Source: Gliomastix tumulicola
Lineage: Eukaryota; Ascomycota; Sordariomycetes; Hypocreales; Bionectriaceae
Direction of reading: 5' to 3'
Assembly: GCA_001599755.1 (NCBI GenBank)
Contig: BCHX01000006.1
Coordinates: 541,698-605,697 of the forward strand
DNA length: 64,000 bases
The notes under the pieces were generated by a model. It was not told the DNA's origin. It saw nothing but the letters and a program-made list of their open reading frames with translations, and searched no databases. A program made the position numbers and the translations under genes. Within the stretch, counting starts at the first letter, position 1. The number at the start of each line of letters is the position of its first letter. Shown piece by piece: positions 46,528-57,340 of the stretch.

Positions 46528-48570
46528 TCACGGCTGCCTCTCAGAGTCGCGCTCAGGGTCGAGAAAGTCGTCAATGTTGATCCGCTCAAAGTACGTGATG
46601 AATCCAAACTCGACCCAGTACTGAGCGAGCCGGTTCTCATTAACCAGGAAGAGTTGGCTTTCGATAAATTTACCTAAACAGCCCGTTAGCTGGCCGACCT
46701 CATCTTGTGCAGATGGCCTGGCAACTCACCATCCTGGAAGCCGGTGCCCGCCACGTGTCCTGCGCTGTGCACGATCCTCGCCCCCGTGAAAGGCGGCTGC
46801 TCTGCGACGCCGATCAGGCCGTCGGGTCCGAGGTTGTGCGCGATGAAGCTGTATTCGCCGCGGGGAACGTTGGCGTCTCCCGTCAGTTTGATACCCTCGA
46901 GCCGACCGCGGTAGATCCGCGCCTCGAGCCGACGGCGCTCCCACTCGTCGTCTGCCTCTGTTGCCGACCGCACTAGGTTCAGCTCCGCATCGGTGGCCGG
47001 CGGATCATCAGGCTGGTGGACGAGGAGGAACTCGCATCCGTGAGCCGCGTAGTCGCCGACCCAGATGCCGCGCCACGGCTTTGTTGGCGTCGGCGTATAT
47101 AACACCGGGTCGAGCGTCGAGTATGTCATGTTCCTTTCTCCGGTGAGCATGGCAGATTGCGGCGCGACAGGTAATCTCGGGTCGAGTGGGAAGGGGTTGG
47201 GGCCGAGGCCGATGTGCCTGCGAATGCCCTTGAATAGCCTGAATGTCTGGTCCGAGACCTCGTTTCGAAGGACCGGATAGTCGTAGGCGCGCTCGCAGCC
47301 GGACCCGGACACGTGGTGGTGCGCCGGGATGGTGGGCGGCGGCCAGATGGAGCCGTAGGGATGGTCCTCCAGAAGCTTCGTCTGGGCCGTCTCGTCGTCC
47401 AACGGCCGGGTCAGGGCGAATCTGCTATATGTGAACTGCTCATGGAGATCCATGGTAATCTGTCTGGAGAACCGGCTCCTTAGTTCTCCCTGATCCACGC
47501 CGCCGGCTCTTGGGGTGATGGCATCCCCCGCGTTGAGCTGGAGAACAGGATTGTCTAGGTGCAAACTCGCTTTCGGCTTGAACGTGTGAATCACGACGGC
47601 CTCGTTCTCGACCCACGGGGAGTAGACGGTCTCCCTGGCCACAGCCATAAGTCGCAAGCCCTCGATGCATGCCCGCCGTGGGTCGTAGCGGCACAGCATC
47701 ACGCTCCCTGGCATATCCCAGTCGCAGAACCATATCTTGAATTTGGGCAGGAACCACATTCCGTCGTGGGCGGCGTAGAGCTCCATGTACGTAGGGCGTG
47801 GCCATGATCGGCGAACCAGGCAACCGGGCACGTGGGCTTGGACGATGGCCTGCCAGTGTATGTCGGCCACGGCATGTTTTCGAAGTTGATGGCACACTGT
47901 CGACACGATTACCAAGTCATATGGCGACAGGAATGTGAATATCGTATCAATCAGCTCCGAAGGCAGGGTCAGCAGCCAGGGGTGGCCAGGACCGGGCTGG
48001 GCAGGGTCATTGGTATCCCCCAGATCTGTAAGAAAACGTTAGTCTCCATGGCCATGCGCGTGTTGGAATCGGTCAAAACAGCGGGAGAACGATGGCCTGG
48101 AATCGAGGGTAGAGTGACATGACTTATACTCCGACCCATCAACTCTGGACGACATCGCAGGGAGAGGTTGGGGCATGCATCAGAGGAGAGATGTTTTGCG
48201 AACCTTGCATTGATCGGCGTGAAAGCATGCTATCCGTACGCGTCTTACTTGACAAGCTTCCTAGATAGTTAAGTCGGGAAAGGCGCAGCTGATGGTCCGG
48301 AGCTGGGACAGTGTTGATGACGCTGAGAGAAGCTAGATTTTCGGGGTTCAGGCCGCCGTAGTGATCAGGAGAGGTGACGGCAGATGACGGAATCCATGGC
48401 AGGTCCGGCGGTCCGGAGTTGCTTGCCTGGTTGGTCGCCGAAGAGGGTGGTGGGTGCTGCTGATGCTTGTTGTGGTCTGACTGCGATGCTGCCCCAGAAG
48501 GCTCGCCGCCAGAGTAGTCCGAACCGGAGTCAGATGGTGCAAGACTGTCTTGGTACGGCGGCACAGCCAT
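46528..48570 (-). CDS. F-box protein with FBXO31-like C-terminal domain
   Basis: Three exons (48570-48249, 48025-46730, 46673-46528) fit in phase and give 587 residues. Residues 1-107 are Ser/Pro-rich. The F-box follows directly: HPWLLTLPSELIDTIFTFLSPYDLVIVSTVCHQLRK. The C-terminal half matches the layout of FBXO31: WRGIWVGDYAAHGCEFLLVHQ, then LEGIKLTGDANVPRGEYSF, then ARIVHSAGHVAGTGFQDGKFIESQLFLVNENRLAQYWVEFG. F-box proteins link substrates to Skp1-Cul1 ubiquitin ligases. Human FBXO31 acts on cyclin D1 and other targets and has been reported to bind C-terminally amidated proteins; whether the fungal protein does so is unknown. The first intron is 223 bases, long for this genome. If exon 1 were wrong, the F-box exon would lack an ATG of its own, which supports the model. 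Confidence 0.85.
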
Positions 48571-51500
48571 CGCGGAACGAGTCGAGGGGTGGGGGCCAAG
48601 ACAAAGAAACCTTGCAGGAAGCTGTACACACGCGGTGCCTGTGCCTGTGCCTATGCCTGTGCTTGTGACAGAGAAGCTGATGAATCTCGAGCACAGTATT
48701 GGCCGTGATGTTCCACAGAACTAGGTCTTGCTCAAGCTTTAGTGTCCGAGGCTGTCGTCGTGCAAATTTTTGCAGCTGCAGCGGAGAGGAGTGGGTTTGG
48801 TAGCGTAATGGATTGATGCTGAAGAGTCAATGCGTGCATCGGTGTGCAGAGGACATCCAGTCGATGGAGAACGTTGCAATGGATGAGGCGCCGAGGACAT
48901 ATGAGGCCATTGCCACGACCCCGGAGGCCTGCCGCCAGAGACAACAGACGGCCCCAGCTTGGCCGCCGGAGCTATGCTGCAAGGTTAGTCTGCCACACCC
49001 CTGATCATATGCGGAGGGGATTGGCAGTGGTGAATTGGGAGATGCGATAGGCTGGCGTGGCTGGCTCCTTACGCAAAGGACAGAATGTGCTCGGTGATGT
49101 CGCCTGGGCAATGCTATGGAGGCTGGTCCGGGCGGCGCACGATGAGACGTTGAGGCGGCGCCGGGCTGGGGAGTCTCTGCAGTAGCGCAAGGCCGCTCGG
49201 CAGCGCGCGTTCGACGCTCGCGATGGAGCAAGTTCGGCCACCTGAGCAAGCGCTTGCCGCCCTGAGCTAGTGGTTTGCCTGTTGGGATCTTTGTCTCGGT
49301 GTTCCTTCCCTGGGGCCTACCGGGACCCTGCAAGGCCTGTAAGGGAGGTCCGCGTAGCGTCGAGGGGGAAGCACTGTGGCAGCGTTCCCTGGGCGTATGC
49401 TTAGCGATACCGGCCCCCGTCGAGTCGCCGAGTTGTCGAGTCGTCACCACGTGCAGCGCTGCATGCCAATGCTGTAGGTCGACGTGGACGAATCGCTCGT
49501 TGGCTCGTCGAGTGTGTAGCACGTCTTGCCGCCCACTGGTAGGTGTGGTAGGCAGGAGAGGTCGACAACGCACCGCCAATGCACCACCACCAGGCCGTTC
49601 ACAGTCCCTGATGTGGTAGGTGTCAACTGTCAAGGGGACCCGGATGGCGGGCGCTCTGGGCGGATTGGCGGTCTGGAGCTCCGAGGTGCTGGGGAGTTGC
49701 GCCCGCGCGGATACTGGGGACTGCAGCCGGAAGATGAAGGGGAGGGCCAACTGACGTCGAATATTGGCGCGGAAATGAAGATCGCATTTAAATGCTGGAG
49801 GATGGGCCATGGATGAATCAGAATTGCGGGCGTTGGGCTTGAGATATGGCCAGCGAGCACGCCAGGCTGCCTCCTGTCCGCTGGCTGATTCCGCTGGACA
49901 TTCCAGGTTCAGCCCAGGCGCTGGAGTCGCCTAAATCACGGGTGATAGGGAACGATAATCGCTGGACGGGATGTGGAGACGCCGAACGTTAGCGAGGTAC
50001 AGGGCGTGCCCATAGAGAGTACAGGTACCTGGAGGTACTGGGCTGTTTCTCCTGGGCGTTGTTGCCTTCTTTTCCGTCGCGCGGTATAGACAGAATACTT
50101 GGGCCAGAGAAGCATGTATGTTCTGTGTGTATATGTCTGGAGCTTTTTCTTCAACCCCTCCGCACTCGCTTCTTCCTCGACTGATCGCTCTTTCCTTCTG
50201 CTCTCTGGATGGCGAGGTGATACGGGAAATACGGAAAGAGCGAACATGGCGCCTGCCCTGGGACGGCCAAATGACCCAGGCAACTGCTACACGGCGAAAT
50301 ACCAGCTGAAAGTACTTCCTCCACGAGATTGCCTGTCGAGATACGCCCGCGGCCAACACACATGGGTACCATCCGCGCTGCTTGCCATAACCGTCGTCTG
50401 TGACGACAACTCCCGCAAGATCCTCCCATCCACCTTGTCCCTTCTCTCTTCTCCTCTGGTACAATCTCCCCTGACACGACAACTCACGAGCTGCTTCATT
50501 GGCAGATGAACTCGACGTTTCATCCTCCCTCTCCACTTGGCGCCTTTGAGGTAATTCCCCGATCACGATCACCATGCTGCGCTGGCGTCGGGGTCTCTTT
50601 GCAGCTGATGCATCGCCGGCGACCAGCCAGTGCGGGCGAGTGGATTTGCATTGGACCTCGATAATTTGAAATTCAGATGCTGACTGTCTCCAGTGGATGC
50701 CCGTCTTACCGAGCTTCCTAGATTCAACCAAGCCCAATACACACTCACCGACCAAGCTCTCTTCTCCAGCGGCCCCAATACCCATCAGGCAGTTCTCAGC
50801 GATGGTTATATGCTTGGCGACTCACGGTTTCAATGCTCCCAATCCTGGGCTCCAGGCGTCGTTTGGCCTGCCAGATCGAGATGGAGCATAAATGGTGGCT
50901 GATCTTGACCCTGTCCGGCAGTTTCAAGCCTGCTGATCGACCTGTCGCTGCATTTCTCCCGACAGCACCCAGCGAATGAGACGCTGACATGACCACCATA
51001 TCTGGCATCTTGGGCCTGTCCGGCCAGCAGCCTGCTCCACTGGCGGTAGTATGATTCGTGTAACAGAATCATCACTCCCCAATCCTCAGCCCGCTGCGAC
51101 ACATTGACAGCGCACAGAACCTGGGACTTGCCCGAGCAAGGAGCAACATGACGGTATGTTCATCCACTCGCAATCTGAGTCCATGAACCTGGTCCCGTCA
51201 TGTGATTAGTGATTCTTCCAGCTGCCCTGTTCGGCCGACATTGGTGCCGGTGCTTGGCACTGAGCCCCTCTACACACAACTGTTTTCCAACGTCCCATTG
51301 GAATCTGCAGGGCTCCTTGCAACAGCCGTCCTCTCGGAAGCGTCTCCGAGACCACTGCGATGCGAGTTGAGCTTATAATTCGGCAATAGTGCGTTGGAAT
51401 GGTCTCTTGGCTCATCAACATGGCCAATACGGGCCGAAAAAGTTCCATCAACTCCAACGAGCTGCGCCACAGGATACCAGATGTCCACAAACGACAAGAA

Positions 51501-52925
51501 ACACGGTCTGATTGTGCGAGAGAATCGGTGCACCATCCTCTCTGGGCTGGGTCTTGGTCCTGCAGCCAACACTGTTGGCTGGGCGAGCGACGACACCAAC
51601 AGCTAAAAACGGATTCTGGCCGTGTCAAACGCACTGCTCCGAGCTGCAGTCGGGGATTGCTCGGTGCCGGACGGTCTCCATGCAACGCTATTCCTTGCAA
51701 CCGCGCCTGCAACAGCCACCACCACCACCATCCTTCTGACACTGATGGGATCAATTCCGCAGCACACCCTTCATGATGCCCATCCCATCCAGCTCCAGTG
51801 ATCTTCATGCATTCCCAGCTTGGCGGGGTAGAGGCTTTTGCGGAGATTGACTCTGTAAATAGCCTGACAGGCTAATCAAACAGGTCCGAAAAGAACGCCA
51901 CGTTTGACGATCCATTATCAGGGCCAAAATGGCTTCCAGCTCTCCAACTCCCGTCTCTGCACGAGGCGGGGAATTTGGCTTGTCGACCACGGTCTGGACC
52001 TCTGCGCACGACCAACGCGGCTTGGACTAGCATCCAGAGCGACATGCTCTGCGTCATTGATTTGTCGCTGCTTGCTTGGCTCATAGCGTCATGCGTTTCG
52101 CCATCGAGACCAGCAACGGCCAGGCCCTTGTCGGACCAACAAGACCTCCGCTTAGCACTGCTCGTCGAAATAAGATTCGAGGCTAATCACTGCGCGCGTC
52201 TGCAAGTGTGCCATCTCAGCTGTGGCAAAAGTGCGCCTCTGCCGCGTTATTGCCCGGAGCATCCAGTCTTGCGTCCTGCCAGAATGAGCAGCCTATACTC
52301 GAGGCGTTTAATATTAGCAGCTCGACTATCACCTTCTACATGCCCGAGCAGTATTGGGTCGCCTTTCCCACCTGCCGCGAGCGCATCCAAACCGCGCCTG
52401 TCCCGCCCCTGTCGGCAATTCTAGCCATCTGGGCGAACTCCACAAGCCCTTTGCTGAACCACTGCCGGCCCTCTCCTTCCTACTTGGGCCCTGGACTTCT
52501 TTTTCATTTGGCCCACGACTTTATCGCCCTTGTTGCCTCGCCGTGCTCCTGGTAGCCTGCGACTATCTTATCGCGCTCGTCATCGACATCCGACAAGACA
52601 GTCCTGCTGGCTCGTGGCCTGTCTGTCTTACGGGAGTGGCTCTTTTTGACCAACCGGCTTGCGCGATTCTGTAATTGCTGAGTCGCGACAAAACCCCGCA
52701 GTTGGACGCCATCTACCTGCTTATTCAGGGGTCCTTTTGCTTTCTTGGACTGCAGGAGACAAGACGAACCTCGAGCCATTCGCGCCCGCATCTCGCACTC
52801 CGATCCTCGGATGAGCAATATCGGAATTGGACCATTGCCGGATTGCCAGTCTCGCCTTCGCATCGCCGTCGTATTGATCCCGGGACCCTTCTCCTCTCCG
52901 CGGCCCACACCCTCTTAACATCGAT
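48571..52925. other. Gene-poor region, 4.4 kb
   Basis: This begins with the F-box promoter, which has an imperfect TGTGCC-type tandem at about 48637-48667. The longest frame (48827-49810 minus, 327 codons) is rich in Arg, Pro and Ser, has no motif and sits among similar frames on the other strand, so I do not call it. Frames at 51206-51808 minus and 52208-52555 plus are likewise unsupported. A spliced gene could be hidden here, as the cupin next door was. Confidence 0.5.
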
Positions 52926-53504
52926 ATGGCGTCTTTGCTTCCGCTCATCTCAGAGCTGCTGCCCATGATCATGCCCAGCTCCGTGCATATCTCCAGAGCT
53001 AAGGATTACACGCCGCAGCACCCTACTGTCGACGGCCCCGCCATCGAGCGGCCGGCGCTCGTGGATAAGTGTAGCATGTCTGCTACTGGTCGGGACGCCT
53101 CCCATTGTTCGAGGATGCGGCTTTCGCTAAAGTAAGACAGTTTTGACCATACGGCCTGACTCTGAATCAACTATCCGGCATAATAGCGAGCAAGGTGAGA
53201 ATATCAGCACGCCCTCGCCTCACTTGCTTCCATCCTCTGATCACCCGGGCCAGACGCTTTCCTCTATCTCATCTCCGGATCCGGTATCTTGCTCATCAAG
53301 GCCAGCCTGGAGGAAACACCTCAGAGATACACCCTGGACAGCGGGGATTTTGCCGTTGTCCCCGCTTGGACAGAGTATCAGGTGCGCAACGAATCGCCCA
53401 GTGGTGGAGAAGATGTTGTCTGGCTCGTTGTCCAGAGCGGCTCGCGGCCAGTTGGAGCCAACTTGACAGACTGGGGAGGTGCCGAGACTAGCATCCGCGG
53501 GTAA
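52926..53504 (+). CDS. Small cupin-domain protein
   Basis: No single frame shows this gene; I found it by splicing three exons (52926-53068, 53133-53194, 53254-53504), which gives 151 residues. The second intron (GTGAGA donor, CCAG acceptor) is strong. The first has a weak GTGTAG donor, but the phases agree. The joined protein has the two cupin motifs: TIRPDSESTIRHNSEQDAFL with motif 1, then LYLISGSGILLIK, then LDSGDFAVVPAWTEYQVRNES for motif 2. Of the usual metal ligands, a His and a Glu (HNSEQ) are visible in motif 1, but motif 2 lacks the customary histidine. Cupins range from small dioxygenases to isomerases to storage proteins, so the function is open. It stands alone in a gene-poor region. 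Confidence 0.72.
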
Positions 53505-55516
53505 TACCAAGGCCAGACAGCCAGCTGCTTACGGAGTACAACATCCAAGCCACCCTTCTCCCCAGGTTCCACTCCCATGCCTACTGTTAGCACTGATTCG
53601 TCGTCTAGTGTGCTATCTTGCGGCCGTATGATCATGCAGGTGACTCCTTAGGACCCGGAATCAAATCCAAGGTGACACTGAAGCTGACTCGACAACTGAT
53701 AACCGGAGGTCCGATGGCGGAATCACAAGCTTAGCTCTCCAACTGATATGACGACCCAGATAGCTTCCGCGTCTAGGGCCATGGCTGCCTCATGCATGCT
53801 TCCACTCCCCGGCCTGTTTTCGCAAGCCATACCAATGTCAGCATGACGCCAGACCAACATATCGAGATGCCGCATTCTACGTCTTATCTCCTGTGAGCTC
53901 CTTTCGTGCTGCGCTATTCAACCCGATGGAGCTAGGCCCGTGGACGAACTGACTTGATCTGAGGCTTATCGTAACATCTGATGCGAAATCGGCTACTAGT
54001 CGGTTGCAGCCACTTCAGTACATACCCCGGATTCAGGAATACGGGCACTCGACTGGTAAAGTCCCGAACCTCCCGGCCTCACCTCGGGGCCCTTGATGGT
54101 TCCCTGGGGGTTATGCCAGATTTCCGTAACAGGCAAGTGAGTATCAGGAAAAGGGGACCACGAGACCAAGCGCCTGAAGCACGATAACTGGGGGCTAAAT
54201 CAGCTTATATTGCGTGCCACCATCGCCGGATACATGTGTTACACGTGCTAATGGGCCTTGGCTGCCGGGACTAGACAACTAGCTCCCACCCGCCGCTGCA
54301 GCTCTTGAAGCGGACCTCGTGTTCAGAAGCCTTGTGACCTACATGATAAGACCCTTGATCGGGACTGGAGCCTTGAATCGGCCAACCTTGGATAGGGGTA
54401 AGCGGCACCGCCAGGCGTTGTTGCGGTCGTGTTGGATTTTGATGGTTACAGCGTGATGACACCCCTCTTTACCTCCCCACCGGAATGAGGCGTCAGGCGG
54501 GCGTAGATCACGTCGTGTCGTACTGTGATTTGCAGAGCGGCACGCGCGGAGGGACTTGCTGCATCATAGGGCTCTCTTCTTGGGCACAAACGAGTGCCTG
54601 CTCCGAGGTCTCTCTCCCCCGTCGGAGAATCAGGGACTCCTCTCTGTGAATGCTGGAGAGTGGCGGAGGCGGTATTTTGTGTATACAGGGATGCCATGAA
54701 CTGATTCATAAGCCAGACTTGGATATATTTACCCGAATTGCAACGAGAAACCCCGGCAGCTTTTCTTTCGACGGCGGCCGGAGACTCGGGCGAAGTAGGG
54801 CTGTTCTTCCAAGACGGCGACTTTGTGCCGGGGGAACTCCAAGTTACACTACGAGCACATGACATGGTGAGGGCTACAGTTACGTTGGAGGATGGATGCT
54901 ATCTCGCGTTGAAAGAGGGGTCACTCGTGAGGCTGATGACCCCCAGTAGATCGGAACTTGAGAGGTGAAACTGCGCACGGAGATGTCCGCTATCTCCCCT
55001 CTCCCAACCCTGCCTATGATGCCATCCATCCCGTACTACTCTCTGGCAGCCTTGCAAGTGGGAACATATATCCTCGACCGGAAAGGTGGGCGGACCGGCC
55101 GCGGGACCAAAAAGCGTAGTAAGTAGGCAGGCCATGTCACTTCTTGTACTGATACTTCCACGGGCCCGTTGTCGGGACCAACGTGCATGAGCTGAACATG
55201 CGCTGTCGGTCTAGACTCGGAGGTGTATCCCTGCCCGTTGCTATTTCAAGCGTTTTTTTTTTTTTGGAGAAGATGTGGTTTGGACTTAGGGAGTACTCTT
55301 GAAAAGACGTGTGGGTTTGTCCGCGAGATGTTGCGCCCGAGGAAGGGGGCATGCTTGCTTTTTCCGCTTTCAGCTTTGTGCTTGGTTCAGTTGGGGCTTG
55401 GCCTGACCGGGGAGGGGAGGGGGAGAGATAAGGATGGAGGGTTTTCGTTATCTGGTGGCTTGCCTGGGGGAAAGGAAGGGGGGAGGTGGGGATATATACT
55501 TGCGTGCTGAGAGTGG

Positions 55517-55564
55517 GATGGATGGATGGATGGGAGGAATGGCGTACTGCTGCTGCTGCTGCTG
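55517..55564. repeat. Adjacent GGAT and GCT microsatellites
   Basis: A GGAT run (about 55517-55533) is followed within 15 bases by five to six GCT units (about 55547-55564). Neither lies in a supported gene. Confidence 0.85.
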
Positions 55565-55898
55565 GGTGGTGCCTCACCGATCGGTGAGGGAAGGGGGAGA
55601 TTGGTTGGAATGTAGGGTAGTTTGTGGAAAGGGCCGGATCACTTCGAGGTTGTGATTCAAGATTGTCGGGATTTGTTTTTCTTTGGTATAGAGTCCTGAG
55701 GATATGGTTGAGGGAGTATATACGAGGCCTTTGCTAGGGACGCCAGTCTCCTCTCGTCAAAACTAGACCATGGCTGACTGAAACTGGATGCTTTCCCCTT
55801 GACATGGAATAGCTCTTGTGAGGAATCAAGGATACGCTTCTGAGGACAAGACTGCAGTAGGAGGTGGTTGCTGGTAAGTGCTAGTCGATAGTAGTAGA

Positions 55899-55942
55899 CA
55901 AAGAGAGGAAATAGCAAAGAGAGGAAATAGCAAAGAGAGGAA
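55899..55942. repeat. 16-bp tandem repeat
   Basis: The unit CAAAGAGAGGAAATAG occurs 2.75 times without a mismatch. On the minus strand it reads as a CT-rich tract like a promoter leader, but no clear gene follows. Confidence 0.9.
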
Positions 55943-56199
55943 GTGTCTCAGACCGAGGATACATTGGCTCGTTGGCATTGAGATAACATCCAAGCACCGC
56001 TCTTGCAAGTATGTATTTGAACTCTTTGGGCCCTCATATTTGTTCAAAAACTCGTGCCTGGGCGAAACTTATTCCTGATTTTGTTTAGTTGATGTCTTTG
56101 GGCAGCAGAGTCTGAGCTGTTAACACAGCCGCTAACTTCAAAAGCCCGGTGAATCGTTGTATGTTGTTGTGTGGTGACGGATCAGGACAAAAGTACATT

Positions 56200-57340
56200 C
56201 ACACTCTATCTGAGGGTATTCTCCAGAAGACCCGAGGCTAGACGATGCAGTATGAAAGGCGTCCGGCCTAGAGAGTCATACGCATCACTGATTGGGACTG
56301 CTTTTCTCGTCAGAGACCATATTGGCACTTATTCTTCTATCCCCCAGGGATAAGTATAGCATTGTCCAAATAGACTCAGCAAGTGAACGTCTTAAAATAA
56401 CACTCGGCCTCTTTGTAGAGACTCCTTGTGCTGAGAGACGGGGTTGCTGGCTATAGATGACGCATCACCATGTTCTTCGCACCACCATGTTCTCGAATGC
56501 CACTGCTTGCGAGCGGAGCCTATGGAGGGCTTTAGAGGAATTTGACGCATTAATTTTGTCCCCAGATGACTGTTGTGCATCGTTTGATTGATGGCCTACG
56601 TCTTCATAAGACTTAATTGCCCTGTCAACCTCTCGCTGAGGGAAACCATCTATAGGCCTCATTCCTTCATCATGTGTGGTATACGGATGTGGGGAGGTTT
56701 TCGGGAATGTACGACGTTACGGAGAAGATATAAGTCTTCGACTGGACAAGGCTTCTGCGGCTGGCATGAGAGACTAGTCTTCTGGCGCACAAGATCAGCC
56801 ATGAATTCGTGGTACGTAACAGGGCTTTCCCGAGGCAAGGGGGCTTGACATTAAAGGTCTGCTTCACGGAGGATTGTGCAGGTCTACAGTCATAAGACTT
56901 AGCTTAGGACCCATGCCACTTGATCTCTGGTGCGTGAGATATGATTGTGCTTCGGTGCCATGGCTGGTTTGAGCTGTTCGGGGGGTGGCCAGCAAGATTG
57001 ACGACCATTGTAGAATCGGTGCAGTACCGACCCCGTGGCTTCCCCTATAGTCCAAGAGACGAAAAGTAAGAGTATGAGAGAACTCTGTGTCGCCAGTCGA
57101 AGCATGTTCTCTGTGTTAAATAGAGAGGTCCATGGTTGATCTCTGAGGTTTCATGACGGGAAAAAGGGTGTGTCGAATCTCTGCCTACCCTGGAGGAGAC
57201 GCCTTTTCGTGAGATTCCTCATGAAAATGAGTGCAGTGAAAGGGTGTGTAGCCGCAATATCGGGCGAGAGCTCATATCTAGCAAGGTCTATTGCAAGAAG
57301 ACTGCTTTCAGGACCGCGAGTGCAAACTGGGACAGCTAGA
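56200..57340 (-). pseudogene. Possible decayed ankyrin-repeat sequence
   Basis: On the minus strand two short segments resemble ankyrin repeats: DSLGRTPFILHRLASGLLENTL (about 56215-56285) and YCGYTPFHCTHFHEE (about 57185-57240). They lie in different frames, with stops around them, and no intron pattern joins them cleanly. The consensus GxTPLHxA is only partly kept. This could be a decayed ankyrin gene, perhaps one of the HET- or NLR-associated kind, or chance resemblance. I give it low confidence. Confidence 0.3.
56899..57105 (-). CDS. Possible small secreted peptide
   Basis: The 68-codon frame starts with MLRLATQSSLILLLFVSWT, followed by IGEATGS. This is a good secretion signal with a short basic start, a hydrophobic core and a likely cut after ATG (Ala-Thr-Gly). 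The rest is polar with one cysteine. The ATG has an A-rich leader (AACACAGAGAAC). A 54-base in-frame intron (GT at 57028 to AG near 56975) is possible and would not change the ends. It overlaps the decayed ankyrin region, so the resemblance to a secreted protein may be chance. Codon use does not help at this length. Confidence 0.3.
   Translation of the reverse strand: MLRLATQSSLILLLFVSWTIGEATGSVLHRFYNGRQSCWPPPEQLKPAMAPKHNHISRTRDQVAWVLS

Noticed and set aside
48827..49810. 327-codon minus-strand frame upstream of the F-box gene
   Set aside because: The composition is Arg/Pro/Ser-rich with scattered His and no motif; equivalent frames occur on the plus strand.
54738..54968. Plus-strand frame with acidic, protein-like text (GLFFQDGDFVPGELQVTL)
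   Set aside because: It is only 76 codons, with no upstream exon that joins in phase and no family match by eye. It could still be an exon.
55137..55577. 146-codon minus-strand frame
   Set aside because: It is Pro/Ser-rich, driven by microsatellites and a poly-T run, with no supporting motif.
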